This document shows positions 19,026 to 27,864 of a DNA stretch of 64,000 nucleotides, piece by piece. This DNA is from Variovorax sp. YR216 (GTDB lineage: Bacteria; Pseudomonadota; Gammaproteobacteria; Burkholderiales; Burkholderiaceae_C). Numbering within the stretch: position 1 is the stretch's first letter; each line of letters starts with the position of its first letter. Position numbers and translations under genes: made by a program. The notes under the pieces were generated by a model. That model did no database searches. It was not told the DNA's origin and was given only the letters and a program-made list of their open reading frames with translations. The stretch lies in contig NZ_FNRO01000001.1 in assembly GCF_900107745.1 (NCBI RefSeq), forward strand, positions 62,001-126,000, read 5' to 3'.

Positions 19026-19163
19026 GGGATGTGTCCTTCTGCGCTGAGAGTTTCGGTGCAGCTAAAGTGCGGGTCATTGTGACAGAAACCAAGTTCCGGC
19101 GTGGCCGGCACAGAAGCTATGGCGCCGATAGCCAAAGCACCCAGAGCGCTTCGACAACCTCCC

Positions 19164-21713
19164 ATGCATCCCTCTGAGCATCACCCCGCGCACGCGCTCT
19201 GGCGCGACCCAGGCCACGGCATCGTCGGCCGCATCTCGCGCGTGCTGGCTCAGCGTGACCTGCATCCGTCCCGCACGGTGGTTCTGGTGCCGTACGCGCA
19301 ACTCATGCAGGTCGCGCGCGACATGTGGGCCGCCCACGGTGCGCCGGGGTTCGCGCCGCGTTTCGAGACCACTCGCAACTGGGCGCGCAGCATCGGCGGC
19401 TTCGTGCCCGATGCGGACGACATCGCATTCGATATGGCGCGCGACCTTCTCACTGCGCAGTCGCTCCTGGCGCGAGCGGGATTCGGCGCGTCGCGCAATG
19501 CATTGGCGGGGCGTCTGGTCGAGATCGCGCTGCAACTGGCACCGCTGGCCGCGGCCGAGTCGCCCGGCGAGCGCACGGCGTGGATGGAGCGCGTGCGTGG
19601 ACAGATCGAGGCCGGGCGCGGATCCGAATGGTTCGACGTGGAGAGCGCGCTGAACGGTGTCGCGCTCGCCTGGGCCGGCAGCTCGGGCTATGCGACCGAC
19701 GTCCTCTTTTCACGGGGCGCGCTGGCGCAAGTGGACCAGCTGATCGTGCTCGACGGCCTGCAGCCCGACCCGCTCATCAGGAAGCTCGCGGCGCTGTTCG
19801 GCGACCGCTGCGCGCACCTGCCGCTCGTGACGAAGGATGCGCCCTCGCACGTCGGACTTCACGCGGCCACGGATCCCGAAGACGAAGCCGAACGCGCTGC
19901 CGCCTGCGTGCTGCGCCACTTGACGGAAGGCCGTGCCCCGGTCGCCCTGGTTGCGACCGACCGTGCCCTGACGCGACGCATCAGCGCGCATCTCGTCGCG
20001 CATGGCGTCACGCCGCACGACGAGACGGGCTGGAAGCTGTCGACCACGCGCGCAGCCGCCAGCCTGATGAGCGCACTGCGCGCTTGCTCCCACGACGCCG
20101 GCAGCGACCAGGTTCTGGACTGGCTCAAACATGCCGAAGCTTTCGATCGCAGTGCGGTGCTCTCGCTCGAGGCACGCTTGCGCGACCGTGGCATGCGCGA
20201 CTGGCGCGGCTGGTGCGCATTCGTGGCCGTCAGCTCGAAGCCCCAGGATGCGGCGCTGCGCCCTTTGACGGAATCCATCGAAGCGGCGCGCGCAGCACTG
20301 GTCGGCTCGCGGCCTCTTGGCGAGTGGCTCGCTGCCGCGCGGGCGCTGCTCGATGCCAGCGGCCAGTGGCTGGGCCTGACGAGGGATGTGGCCGGGCTCG
20401 AGGCGATTTCCGCACTGCATCTGGATGCCGAGTCCGGGGAGATTCGCGGCCCCCGTTGCACGCTCGTGGAGTTCACGGCCTGGGTGCGCGATGTGCTCGA
20501 GGCGGCGAGCTTCGTGCTGGTGCCCGGAGAATCGGAGTCGCCGGGCGCCGTGATACTCCCGCTTCATCACCTGCTTGGCCGTGCGTTCGCCGCGGTGGTG
20601 GTGCCGGGGTGCGACGACCAACGTCTGCCGGCGTCGCCCGAGCCCGCCGGCGACTGGAGCGCTGCCCAGCGCGAAGCACTGGCGCTGCCTTCGCGCGAAG
20701 CGCTCGAGGCTGCGCAGCGTGCCGGTTGGGCGGTTGCGATGGGCGCCCCGCATTGCGACGTGCTCTGGCGCCGGTTCGATGCAAGCGGCGAACCTGTGCG
20801 GCCGAGTCCGCTCGTGCAGATGCTTCATCTCGACGGCGCCGCCGAAGACGCGGCCGACCCGCGTACGCGCGTGCCAGTGGCGACGCGGCCGACCCCGCAT
20901 CCGAGGCCGCAGGGCGATGCGCTGATGCCGCCCACGCTCTCATCGACGGCTTACGAAGACTTGCGACGCTGCCCCTATCGATTCTTCGCCTTGCGGCAAC
21001 TGGGTCTGCGAAGCAGCGATGAACTGGACGCCGAGCTCGACAAGCGCGACTTCGGCAACTGGCTGCACGCGGTGCTTGGCCATTTCCATGAGGCGCTGAA
21101 GCTCGACCCGACCCCGGACCTGCACGCGCGCCGCACCATGATGGCCGACGCCGAGGCCCAGGCGACCCGCGAATTCGGCCTTTCCGAGGCCGAGTTCCTG
21201 CCGTTCGCCGCCGCCTGGCCTGCAACGCGCGACGGCTACCTGGCCTGGCTCGCGGGCCACGAGGCAGGTGAAGGCGCAGTGTTCGTCGAATCCGAGCCGT
21301 GGAAGGAAGTGCCGCTGGCGCGCATCAAGCTGGTCGGCCGACTGGACCGCGTCGATTCGACGCCCGATGGCAAGGCCTTCGTGATCGACTACAAGACCGA
21401 GTCCGCCGACAAGACCCGCGAGCGCGTGAAAGACCCCTACGAAGACACCCAGCTTGCGTTCTATGCGGCGCTGTTCCCGGACGACACGCTGCGCGCCGCC
21501 TATGTCAACGTCGGTGAGAAATCCTCCGGCACCCGCGCCTTCGAGCAAGAGGACATCGTGGAGGCTCGCGATGCGCTGGTCGAGGGCGTGATCGGCGATC
21601 TCGAACGCATCGCCGCGGGTGCACCGCTGCCCGCACTCGGCGAAGGGCAGGTGTGCGAGCACTGCGCCGCGCGCGGGCTCTGCCGAAAGGATTTCTGGGA
21701 GGGCCAGCCATGA
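19164..21713 (+). CDS. addB: AddB-like helicase/nuclease subunit (PD-(D/E)XK)
   Basis: An 849-aa partner of AddA in double-strand-break end resection, replacing RecBCD. The N-terminal helicase-like half lacks a canonical Walker A. The C-terminal RecB-type nuclease has VIDYKTESADKTRERV. Four cysteines that bind the AddB 4Fe-4S cluster are present: C603 in LRRCPYRFF and C831, C834 and C840 in CEHCAARGLC. The start at 19164 is a judgement: the frame stays open to a GTG at 19101, and no strong ribosome site marks either. It overlaps addA by 4 bases. Confidence 0.85.
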   Translation: MHPSEHHPAHALWRDPGHGIVGRISRVLAQRDLHPSRTVVLVPYAQLMQVARDMWAAHGAPGFAPRFETTRNWARSIGGFVPDADDIAFDMARDLLTAQSLLARAGFGASRNALAGRLVEIALQLAPLAAAESPGERTAWMERVRGQIEAGRGSEWFDVESALNGVALAWAGSSGYATDVLFSRGALAQVDQLIVLDGLQPDPLIRKLAALFGDRCAHLPLVTKDAPSHVGLHAATDPEDEAERAAACVLRHLTEGRAPVALVATDRALTRRISAHLVAHGVTPHDETGWKLSTTRAAASLMSALRACSHDAGSDQVLDWLKHAEAFDRSAVLSLEARLRDRGMRDWRGWCAFVAVSSKPQDAALRPLTESIEAARAALVGSRPLGEWLAAARALLDASGQWLGLTRDVAGLEAISALHLDAESGEIRGPRCTLVEFTAWVRDVLEAASFVLVPGESESPGAVILPLHHLLGRAFAAVVVPGCDDQRLPASPEPAGDWSAAQREALALPSREALEAAQRAGWAVAMGAPHCDVLWRRFDASGEPVRPSPLVQMLHLDGAAEDAADPRTRVPVATRPTPHPRPQGDALMPPTLSSTAYEDLRRCPYRFFALRQLGLRSSDELDAELDKRDFGNWLHAVLGHFHEALKLDPTPDLHARRTMMADAEAQATREFGLSEAEFLPFAAAWPATRDGYLAWLAGHEAGEGAVFVESEPWKEVPLARIKLVGRLDRVDSTPDGKAFVIDYKTESADKTRERVKDPYEDTQLAFYAALFPDDTLRAAYVNVGEKSSGTRAFEQEDIVEARDALVEGVIGDLERIAAGAPLPALGEGQVCEHCAARGLCRKDFWEGQP

Positions 21714-24700
21714 CCGCGCCCGCCTACGAACACAACGGCGCGCATGTGTCGCGCGAGCGCTTCTACGAGATCGCGTGCGATCCGCGCCGTTCGGTCGCGG
21801 TGGAGGCGTGTGCCGGCGCCGGCAAGACATGGATGCTCGTGTCGCGCATCCTTCGCGCCCTGCTCGAGCATGGCGACGCCGCCTGTGCGCCCCATGAGAT
21901 CCTCGCGATCACCTTCACGAAGAAGGCTGCCGGCGAGATGCGCGAGCGTCTCGACCAGTGGCTGGAGAAGTTCGCGGCACAGCCGGTGGAAGAGCTGGTG
22001 CCCGAGCTGAGGATGCGCGGCATGTCGCTCGAAGCCGCACAGGGCGCGGCGCCCCGGCTGAAGGGCCTCTATCGCGAACTTCTGGGCCGCGGCCGGCCGG
22101 TGCAGTTCCGGACCTTTCATGCATGGTTCGCCGGCCTGCTGCGCAATGCGCCGGTCGCGGTGCTCGAGCGGTTGCGGCTTCCGGCCAACTACCAGCTGCT
22201 CGAAGACGACGCCGAGGCACGCATCCGCGCCTGGCGCCCGTTCTATGCGGCGGTGACGGCGGACGCGGAGGCTTCGGCGGACTACCACGCGCTGGTCGCG
22301 ACGCACGGCCGATCGCAGATCGCCAAGGCGCTCGACGAGGCGCTCACCCGCCGCGTCGAGTTCGCGCTTGCCGAAGCGCACGATGCGGTCGATGGCGCGG
22401 TGACGCCGATGCAGGCGATGTATCCCGCCTTTGCGGGCTCGGACTCGCCGGATGATGTCCTGCTGCGCGATCCGGCCTGGCGCGGCGTGCTGCTGGCGGC
22501 AGCGCGTGCGCTGGGCCGCGCGAGCGCGCCGACCTTCTCGCGCCGCGGCGTCGAACTGGAGCAGGCGGTGACCGACGGCCACGTCGAAGGCGTTCTCGAT
22601 GCGCTGCTCACGCAGAAGGGAGAGCCTCGCAAATTCGGCGAGAAGCTCGTCGGCATCGAGGATGTGCGCGCGGCGCAGGAGCGCGTACAGCAGTACGGCG
22701 CCGCACGTGCGCAGCACGAGGCATGGCTCTATCAGCAACGCATGGCGCGGCTCACGCGGCTGCTCGTCAAGTGCTTCGCCGAGGTGAAGCTTGTCAACGG
22801 CTGGGTCGACATGAACGATGTCGAACAGGCGGCGCACATGCTACTGGGCAATGCGGAACTCTGGGGCTGGGTGCAGGAGCGTCTCGATGCGGGTGTGCGG
22901 CACCTGCTCATCGACGAGTTCCAGGACACGAACCCGCTGCAGTGGCAGGCCCTCAACGGATGGCTCGGCAGCTATGCCGGCGCCGGCGCCCGGCGCCCGG
23001 GCGTGTTCATCGTCGGCGATCCCAAGCAAAGCATCTACCGCTTCCGCCGTGCGGAGCCGCAGGTGTTCATTGCGGCCAAGGAGTTCGTGCGGCAGGGGCT
23101 TGGCGGCGACTTGCTCAACTGCGACCACACCCATCGCAACGCGCAGGCGGTGATCGGTCTCGTGAATGCCGCGATGCAGGAGGCGCAGCAGGCCGGCGAG
23201 TTCGGCGGCTTCCGCGATCACACGACCGAATCGGGCACGGTGGGGCGCATCGTCAAGCTGCCGCTGATCGGGCGCGACGCGGTTGCCGCCGCGTCCCCGG
23301 CCGATGCGACGGCGGATCTTGCACCTGCGTGGCGCGACAGTCTGACCACTCCGCGGCTCTTGCCCGAAGAGAAGCTCCTGCAGAAGGAATGTCAGCAAGC
23401 CGCCCGCTGGATCGCCGCGCGCATCGCCGAGGGCATCGCGCCCAGCCAGGTCATGGTGCTCGCGCGCCGGCGCAGCCGGCTTGCGGTGATGCAGGACGAG
23501 TTGCGCAAGCTGCACATCGCGGTCCAGCAGCCGGAAAAGAACGAGCTCAACGATGCTCCCGAAGTGCAGGACGTGGTTGCGCTCATCGATGCGCTGGTGT
23601 CGCCGGACCACGATCTCTCGCTCGCACGGGCGCTGAAGTCGCCGCTATGGCACCTGGGCGACGACGCACTGGTGCAGATCGCACGCCGTCAGCGCGAAGC
23701 CCGCGCGAGCTGGTTCGACCTGCTGCAGGCGCCGGATTGGCCTGCGCCGCTGGCCGGCATCGGTCCGCGGCTGCGGGAGTGGCAGCAGTGGTTGCAGGCG
23801 CTGCCGCCGCATGATGCGCTGAGCGCGATCTTTCACGATGCCGACGTCCTTTCGACGTTTGCGGCTGCGGCGCCGGCGGCCATGCGTTCGTCCGTCATTG
23901 CCAACCTGCGGGGACTGCTTGCGGCTTCGCTCGAACTCGATGGCGCGCGCTTCGCGACGCCGTATGGCTTCGTGCGCGCATTGCGCGCGGGCGGCGTGCG
24001 AGCGCCTTCGGTGTCGGTGACCGAGGCGGTGCAGCTTCTCACGGTCCATGGCGCCAAAGGCCTCGAGGCCAGGTTCGTCCTGATGCTCGACACGGACGCC
24101 TCCGCGCAGCGTGCGCAGACCATGGGCGTGCTCGTCAAATGGCCGGGCCACGCGCCCGCGCCGGAGCGCTTCGTGTTCATCGCAAGCGAGAAGAATCCGC
24201 CAGCCTGCACGACGGACGATCTGGCGGAAGAGCAGTCGGCCAGGCATCGCGAAGAGATCAACGGACTTTATGTGGCGGCCACGCGCGCGCGGGAAGCACT
24301 GGTGGTTTCCGCCGTCGCCGCCGCGCGGACGAATGGGCGAAGTTGGTGGGCGAGGCTCGAAGGCCTCTGCGAGCCGATCGACGATGTGGAGACGACGGCG
24401 GACATCGCGGCGGAGTCCGTGCCTTCGTCGTTCGAGATGCCGAGCCTGTCAGCGCTCGCGATCGAGTCGTCCGCGAAGCCATCCGTGGTGTCCATGGTGC
24501 GAAGCACCGACAGCCGTGCATCCGCGCTCGGACAGGCCATGCACCGCCTGCTCGAATGGACGCAGCCGGGCGCGCCTCTGCCGATGGAACATCTGCGCGC
24601 GGCCGCCCGCGAATTCATGCTCGACCTGCAGGCCACCCGCGCGGCGGCCGCCATGGCGCAGCGCATTCGTTCCGGCGCGGGCGCCTGGGCATGGGAGATC

Positions 24701-24958
24701 GATGCGCTGGACTGGCACGGCAATGAAGTCACGCTGGTCCATGAGGGGCAGGTTCTGCGCATCGACCGGCTGGTGCGCCACCGCGAGAGCGGCGCGTGGT
24801 GGGTGCTCGACTACAAGTCCGCGGCCCGCCCCGAGCGCGATGCAACCCTGATCGCGCAACTCAATCGCTACCGCGATGCGGTGCAGGAAGCCTATCCCGG
24901 CGAAACCGTGCGAGCGGCCTTCCTCACGGGGCAGGGCGAACTGGTCACACTCGAATGA
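21710..24958 (+). CDS. addA: AddA-like UvrD-family helicase/nuclease
   Basis: A 1082-aa superfamily 1A helicase fused to a RecB-like nuclease. Walker A AGAGKT is at residues 35-40, motif Ia follows in AITFTKKAAGEMRERL, and motif II is LLIDEFQDTNPLQW (Asp402-Glu403). Motif III is in VGDPKQSIYRFRRAEP, motif V in LLTVHGAKGLEARFV, and motif VI in LYVAATRAREALVVS. The C-terminal nuclease has WVLDYKSAARPE (Asp1034, Lys1036). The ATG overlaps the addB stop, so the two subunits are translationally coupled. Confidence 0.93.
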   Translation: MTAPAYEHNGAHVSRERFYEIACDPRRSVAVEACAGAGKTWMLVSRILRALLEHGDAACAPHEILAITFTKKAAGEMRERLDQWLEKFAAQPVEELVPELRMRGMSLEAAQGAAPRLKGLYRELLGRGRPVQFRTFHAWFAGLLRNAPVAVLERLRLPANYQLLEDDAEARIRAWRPFYAAVTADAEASADYHALVATHGRSQIAKALDEALTRRVEFALAEAHDAVDGAVTPMQAMYPAFAGSDSPDDVLLRDPAWRGVLLAAARALGRASAPTFSRRGVELEQAVTDGHVEGVLDALLTQKGEPRKFGEKLVGIEDVRAAQERVQQYGAARAQHEAWLYQQRMARLTRLLVKCFAEVKLVNGWVDMNDVEQAAHMLLGNAELWGWVQERLDAGVRHLLIDEFQDTNPLQWQALNGWLGSYAGAGARRPGVFIVGDPKQSIYRFRRAEPQVFIAAKEFVRQGLGGDLLNCDHTHRNAQAVIGLVNAAMQEAQQAGEFGGFRDHTTESGTVGRIVKLPLIGRDAVAAASPADATADLAPAWRDSLTTPRLLPEEKLLQKECQQAARWIAARIAEGIAPSQVMVLARRRSRLAVMQDELRKLHIAVQQPEKNELNDAPEVQDVVALIDALVSPDHDLSLARALKSPLWHLGDDALVQIARRQREARASWFDLLQAPDWPAPLAGIGPRLREWQQWLQALPPHDALSAIFHDADVLSTFAAAAPAAMRSSVIANLRGLLAASLELDGARFATPYGFVRALRAGGVRAPSVSVTEAVQLLTVHGAKGLEARFVLMLDTDASAQRAQTMGVLVKWPGHAPAPERFVFIASEKNPPACTTDDLAEEQSARHREEINGLYVAATRAREALVVSAVAAARTNGRSWWARLEGLCEPIDDVETTADIAAESVPSSFEMPSLSALAIESSAKPSVVSMVRSTDSRASALGQAMHRLLEWTQPGAPLPMEHLRAAAREFMLDLQATRAAAAMAQRIRSGAGAWAWEIDALDWHGNEVTLVHEGQVLRIDRLVRHRESGAWWVLDYKSAARPERDATLIAQLNRYRDAVQEAYPGETVRAAFLTGQGELVTLE

Positions 24959-26193
24959 ACAAAGAAAAGTCTGTAGCGATCGTCGGCGGCGGTCCCGCCG
25001 GATTGATGGCTGCCGAAGTCCTGAGCCGGCACGGCGCGCAGGTCCACCTGTATGACGCCATGCCCTCGGTGGGGCGCAAGTTTCTGCTCGCGGGGCGCGG
25101 CGGACTCAACCTCACGCATTCCGAACCTTTCGATCGATTCGTCGAACGCTTCGGCGAGCGACGCGCAGAGATCGAGGCGCTGCTTCGCCGGTTCGGCCCC
25201 GATGCGCTGCGCGAATGGGCGCACGGGCTCGGGATCGAAACCTTCGTGGGCACCTCGGGCCGGGTCTTTCCGAAGGACATGAAGGCCGCACCGCTTCTGC
25301 GTGCATGGTTGCATCGTCTGCGAGAGGCGGGCGTGCAATTTCACATGCGCCATCGATGGATCGGCTGGGAGGATGCATCGGCGCCGACAAGCCGCTTGCG
25401 CTTCGGAGCACCGGGCGGCGATGTCGTCGTGTCGCACGATGCGGTCGTGCTGGCGCTCGGCGGCGCGAGTTGGGAACGCCTGGGGTCCGATGGCGCATGG
25501 GTGCCGTGGCTGGCGTCGCGCGGTGTCGACATCGCGCCGCTGGTTCCCGCCAACTGCGGGTTCGACCTGCCGTGGACCCCATACTTCGCCGAGCGCTTCG
25601 CCGGAATGCCATTCAAGTCGGTTGCCGTTGCGTTCACCGACACGCAGGGGCGCCGGTTCGCGCGCAAGGGCGAGTTCGTCGCGACCGCCACGGGCATCGA
25701 AGGAAGCCTGATCTACGCCGCGTCCGCCTTGCTGCGCGATGAGATCGCGGCGCACGGCAGCGCCACCTTGGCGCTCGACCTGTTGCCCGATCGCACGCCG
25801 GAGCAGGTGCGCGCTGCCGTGATCCATCCGCGCGGTTCGCGATCGGTCGCGAGCCATCTGAAGAGCCGCTTGGGCCTCGACGGCATCAAGGCGGCCGTGC
25901 TGCACGAAGTGCTCACGAAAGACGAGATGCATTCGCCGGAAAGACTGGCTGAAACGATCAAGGCCGTCCCGCTTCGGGTCGTCGCACCGAGGCCGATCGA
26001 TGAGGCCATCAGTACCGCCGGCGGGGTGCGCTTCGAGGCGCTCGACGACAAACTGATGAGCCTTGCGCTGCCGGGCGTCTTCATTGCCGGCGAGATGCTC
26101 GATTGGGAAGCGCCCACCGGCGGCTATCTGCTGACTGCCTGCATGGCCAGTGGCGCTGCTGCGGCAGACGGCGTGCTTCGCATCCTGGACTGA
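24955..26193 (+). CDS. TIGR03862-type FAD-dependent flavoprotein (HI0933/YhiN-like)
   Basis: A 412-aa protein. The N-terminal dinucleotide-binding motif is AIVGGGPAGLMAAEVLSRHG, followed by VGRKFLLAGRGGLNLTHSE, the signature of the HI0933-like flavoprotein family. A C-terminal FAD segment is PGVFIAGEMLDWEAPTGGYL. The reaction is not established for this family. The start overlaps the addA stop (ATGA), which may be only genomic packing. It converges on the small SOS-type gene at 26197, 3 bases away. Confidence 0.85.
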   Translation: MNKEKSVAIVGGGPAGLMAAEVLSRHGAQVHLYDAMPSVGRKFLLAGRGGLNLTHSEPFDRFVERFGERRAEIEALLRRFGPDALREWAHGLGIETFVGTSGRVFPKDMKAAPLLRAWLHRLREAGVQFHMRHRWIGWEDASAPTSRLRFGAPGGDVVVSHDAVVLALGGASWERLGSDGAWVPWLASRGVDIAPLVPANCGFDLPWTPYFAERFAGMPFKSVAVAFTDTQGRRFARKGEFVATATGIEGSLIYAASALLRDEIAAHGSATLALDLLPDRTPEQVRAAVIHPRGSRSVASHLKSRLGLDGIKAAVLHEVLTKDEMHSPERLAETIKAVPLRVVAPRPIDEAISTAGGVRFEALDDKLMSLALPGVFIAGEMLDWEAPTGGYLLTACMASGAAAADGVLRILD

Positions 26194-26196
26194 GCC

Positions 26197-26394
26197 CTAC
26201 ACCGCCTCTGGGCGCAGCTGCCAGTGCCTCACGGTGGTTGCGATGACCCGCGCCGCGTGGATCTGAAGATTGACTGCGCGCGCGGCGGGCGCGGCGGATG
26301 CAATGGGAAAGGGCCACGCAGACCGGCCGACCCGCGGCCGAGGTGCAAATGGAAGCACTCGCGCCGCGGCTTGGGGGGAGGGGTGGGTGGTCAT
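26197..26394 (-). CDS. Small uncharacterised protein, probably LexA-controlled (65 aa)
   Basis: I do not recognise this protein. It has 65 residues: a Pro/Ala/Arg-rich N-terminal half (MTTHPSPQAAARVLPFAPRP) and a possible amphipathic helix at the C terminus (NLQIHAARVIATTVRHWQL). No membrane segment or cysteine is present. It is judged real because the ATG has GAGGCGACG just upstream, a near-perfect LexA operator lies about 50 bases upstream with a TAGAAT-like -10 between, and it fills an otherwise empty gap. It converges on the flavoprotein gene. A DNA-damage role is inference only. Confidence 0.6.
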   Translation of the reverse strand: MTTHPSPQAAARVLPFAPRPRVGRSAWPFPIASAAPAARAVNLQIHAARVIATTVRHWQLRPEAV

Positions 26395-26442
26395 ATCGTC
26401 GCCTCGAGTTGTTCTTGGAGACGACGAATTCTACTCGTTTCA

Positions 26443-26458
26443 CTGTATTTGCATACAG
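26443..26458 (-). promoter_or_regulatory. LexA (SOS) box
   Basis: CTGTATTTGCATACAG matches CTGT-N8-ACAG exactly, and the flanks extend the dyad (ACTGT...ACAGTA). It lies 49 bases upstream of the 65-aa gene on the minus strand; a TAGAAT (-10-like) sits just downstream of it on that strand. The other side leads toward ffs, whose own promoter is elsewhere. Confidence 0.82.
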
Positions 26459-26513
26459 TACTTTCGGTTGAAAGCGCTGGGCGTGAACCCTTCAACGAGC
26501 TTCTTGAATGAGG

Positions 26514-26611
26514 TTGACGAGCCTTACCCCCGGCACTGGCTACGCAGTTAGGGCTGCTTGGTTCCCCACCTGACCCGGTTGGCCACTTCACCATGCGGGG
26601 AGGCCCGTCAA
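26514..26611 (-). ncRNA. ffs: Signal recognition particle RNA (4.5S RNA)
   Basis: Read on the minus strand, the core is CCGGGTCAGG, then a GG-GGAA-CC tetraloop stem, then AAGCAGCCC, which is the conserved SRP domain IV. The ends pair (TTGACG with CGTCAA, then AGGC with GCCT and a CCCC/GGGG block), giving a closed rod of about 98 nt. It binds Ffh to target nascent membrane proteins to FtsY. It lies about 1.25 kb from dnaX, a common betaproteobacterial neighbourhood. The ends are accurate to a few bases. Confidence 0.92.
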
Positions 26612-26650
26612 CCGCTGATTGTAGGCGACGATTCACCACACCATCAGGGA
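26612..26650 (-). promoter_or_regulatory. Putative ffs promoter inside the end of the metalloprotease gene
   Basis: TACAAT (26623-26618 on the minus strand) is a strong -10 placed 6 bases before the predicted ffs 5' end. A weak -35 (CTGATG-like) would fall about 18 bases further up, inside the last codons of the protease gene. Confidence 0.6.
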
Positions 26651-27754
26651 AGTCTCGAGCGCCGCATCGGCGTAGTACAGGCGTACGCCGATCTGGTAGC
26701 GCCGTCCCTTCTGCAGACGCATGCTGACCTTGGCGTTGAGGTCCGTGCCGCTGTCGTCGGCCCCTGCGATCTGGACGTTGCCGGTAGGCGTGACCTCGAA
26801 CAGCACGAGGACCGTGTCGGACGTGCCGAAGGTCCCGATGTTGTAGGTGCGCGTGCGGGGCGGCAGGAAATCGAAGATGCGCGTTTCGCCGGCATTGAGC
26901 TTCAGCAACTGTGACAGCCCGACCCCGAGCGCTGCGACGTCAGCCGCCTTGACGCCGGGGTAGGACTCCAGCACCCACGACTTGTCCGCGGCAGACAGCC
27001 CGCCTTTCGGCTTGATCCCCGCCTTGTAGGCGGCCGGGGCGTCGATCAGTCCCGCATCGAATCGATACTCCATGACCGAATCAGGATCCCACGTCGTTCC
27101 CTTGATCTCCGACACCGGGATCTTGCGCAGGATGTTCCACTCGATCTGCGCGTCGTCCCAGTTGTTCGGCGGACCCTTGAAATAGTCGAGCACCGCCTGC
27201 CGGTTCCAGGTGATGCCGGCGTTGGGGTTCTGGTGCTCGTGCTCGAGGCCGATGGTGTGGCCAATCTCGTGCAGCGCGGTGTCGCGGCCGTACGCAGTCG
27301 TGAGCGGCCACCCGAAATTCATCGTGCGCTCTTGCAGCGACTTGATGTTGAGCACGTCGCGGCCCACGTAGGACCACGAGCCGTCATTCGGGTTGAATCC
27401 GATTCGCACCATGGCGTCTTCCGGGGCGTTGACGCGGCGGAAGCTGATGCCGATGCCCAGCTTGGCCCAGGTGTCGAACGCCTCGTCGACCACGCCCATG
27501 TCCGCATTGCCGCCGAGCCAGGCCGCGGGCACCGCATCGCCGCGCTTGAAGCAGTAGTAGGTGATTTGCGTGCCGCTCACCCATTTCTTGCTCGCGGCCA
27601 GGATGGCGCGGGTGCGGCCGGCGGGCATGCCGACTTCGAAGTGGCGCAGCGGTTGGATGGGTTGGGCGCAGTAGCGGCGCGGACCGGTGTCCTCGGCGGG
27701 TTTGGATTTCCGGGCGGCGGTGGTGGCTGCGGACTTGCGCGATGCGGTGGCCAT
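26633..27754 (-). CDS. Astacin-like (M12A) zinc metalloprotease
   Basis: A 373-aa protein. The zinc site is HEIGHTIGLEHEHQNPN, the extended HExxHxxGxxHE of astacins, and a Met-turn follows in DSVMEYRFDAG. The catalytic domain covers about residues 70-250; a beta-rich C-terminal region of about 100 residues follows (TRIFDFLPPRTRTYNIGTFG). There is no signal peptide: the N terminus is Ala/Lys-rich (MATASRKSAATTAARKSKP). GGAGGAG lies 6 bases before the ATG at 27754. Astacins normally act outside the cell, so the export route is unclear. The tail holds the ffs promoter. Confidence 0.82.
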   Translation of the reverse strand: MATASRKSAATTAARKSKPAEDTGPRRYCAQPIQPLRHFEVGMPAGRTRAILAASKKWVSGTQITYYCFKRGDAVPAAWLGGNADMGVVDEAFDTWAKLGIGISFRRVNAPEDAMVRIGFNPNDGSWSYVGRDVLNIKSLQERTMNFGWPLTTAYGRDTALHEIGHTIGLEHEHQNPNAGITWNRQAVLDYFKGPPNNWDDAQIEWNILRKIPVSEIKGTTWDPDSVMEYRFDAGLIDAPAAYKAGIKPKGGLSAADKSWVLESYPGVKAADVAALGVGLSQLLKLNAGETRIFDFLPPRTRTYNIGTFGTSDTVLVLFEVTPTGNVQIAGADDSGTDLNAKVSMRLQKGRRYQIGVRLYYADAALETSLMVW

Positions 27755-27864
27755 GGCGGTCTCCTCCAACGGTTTTCATGCTAGGACACGGGGTCGGGAT
27801 TTCCATCTGAAAGATGGCCTAGTTCGTGGCCGGAGCGCCCCGGCGGGCGCCCTAAAATGCGCCG

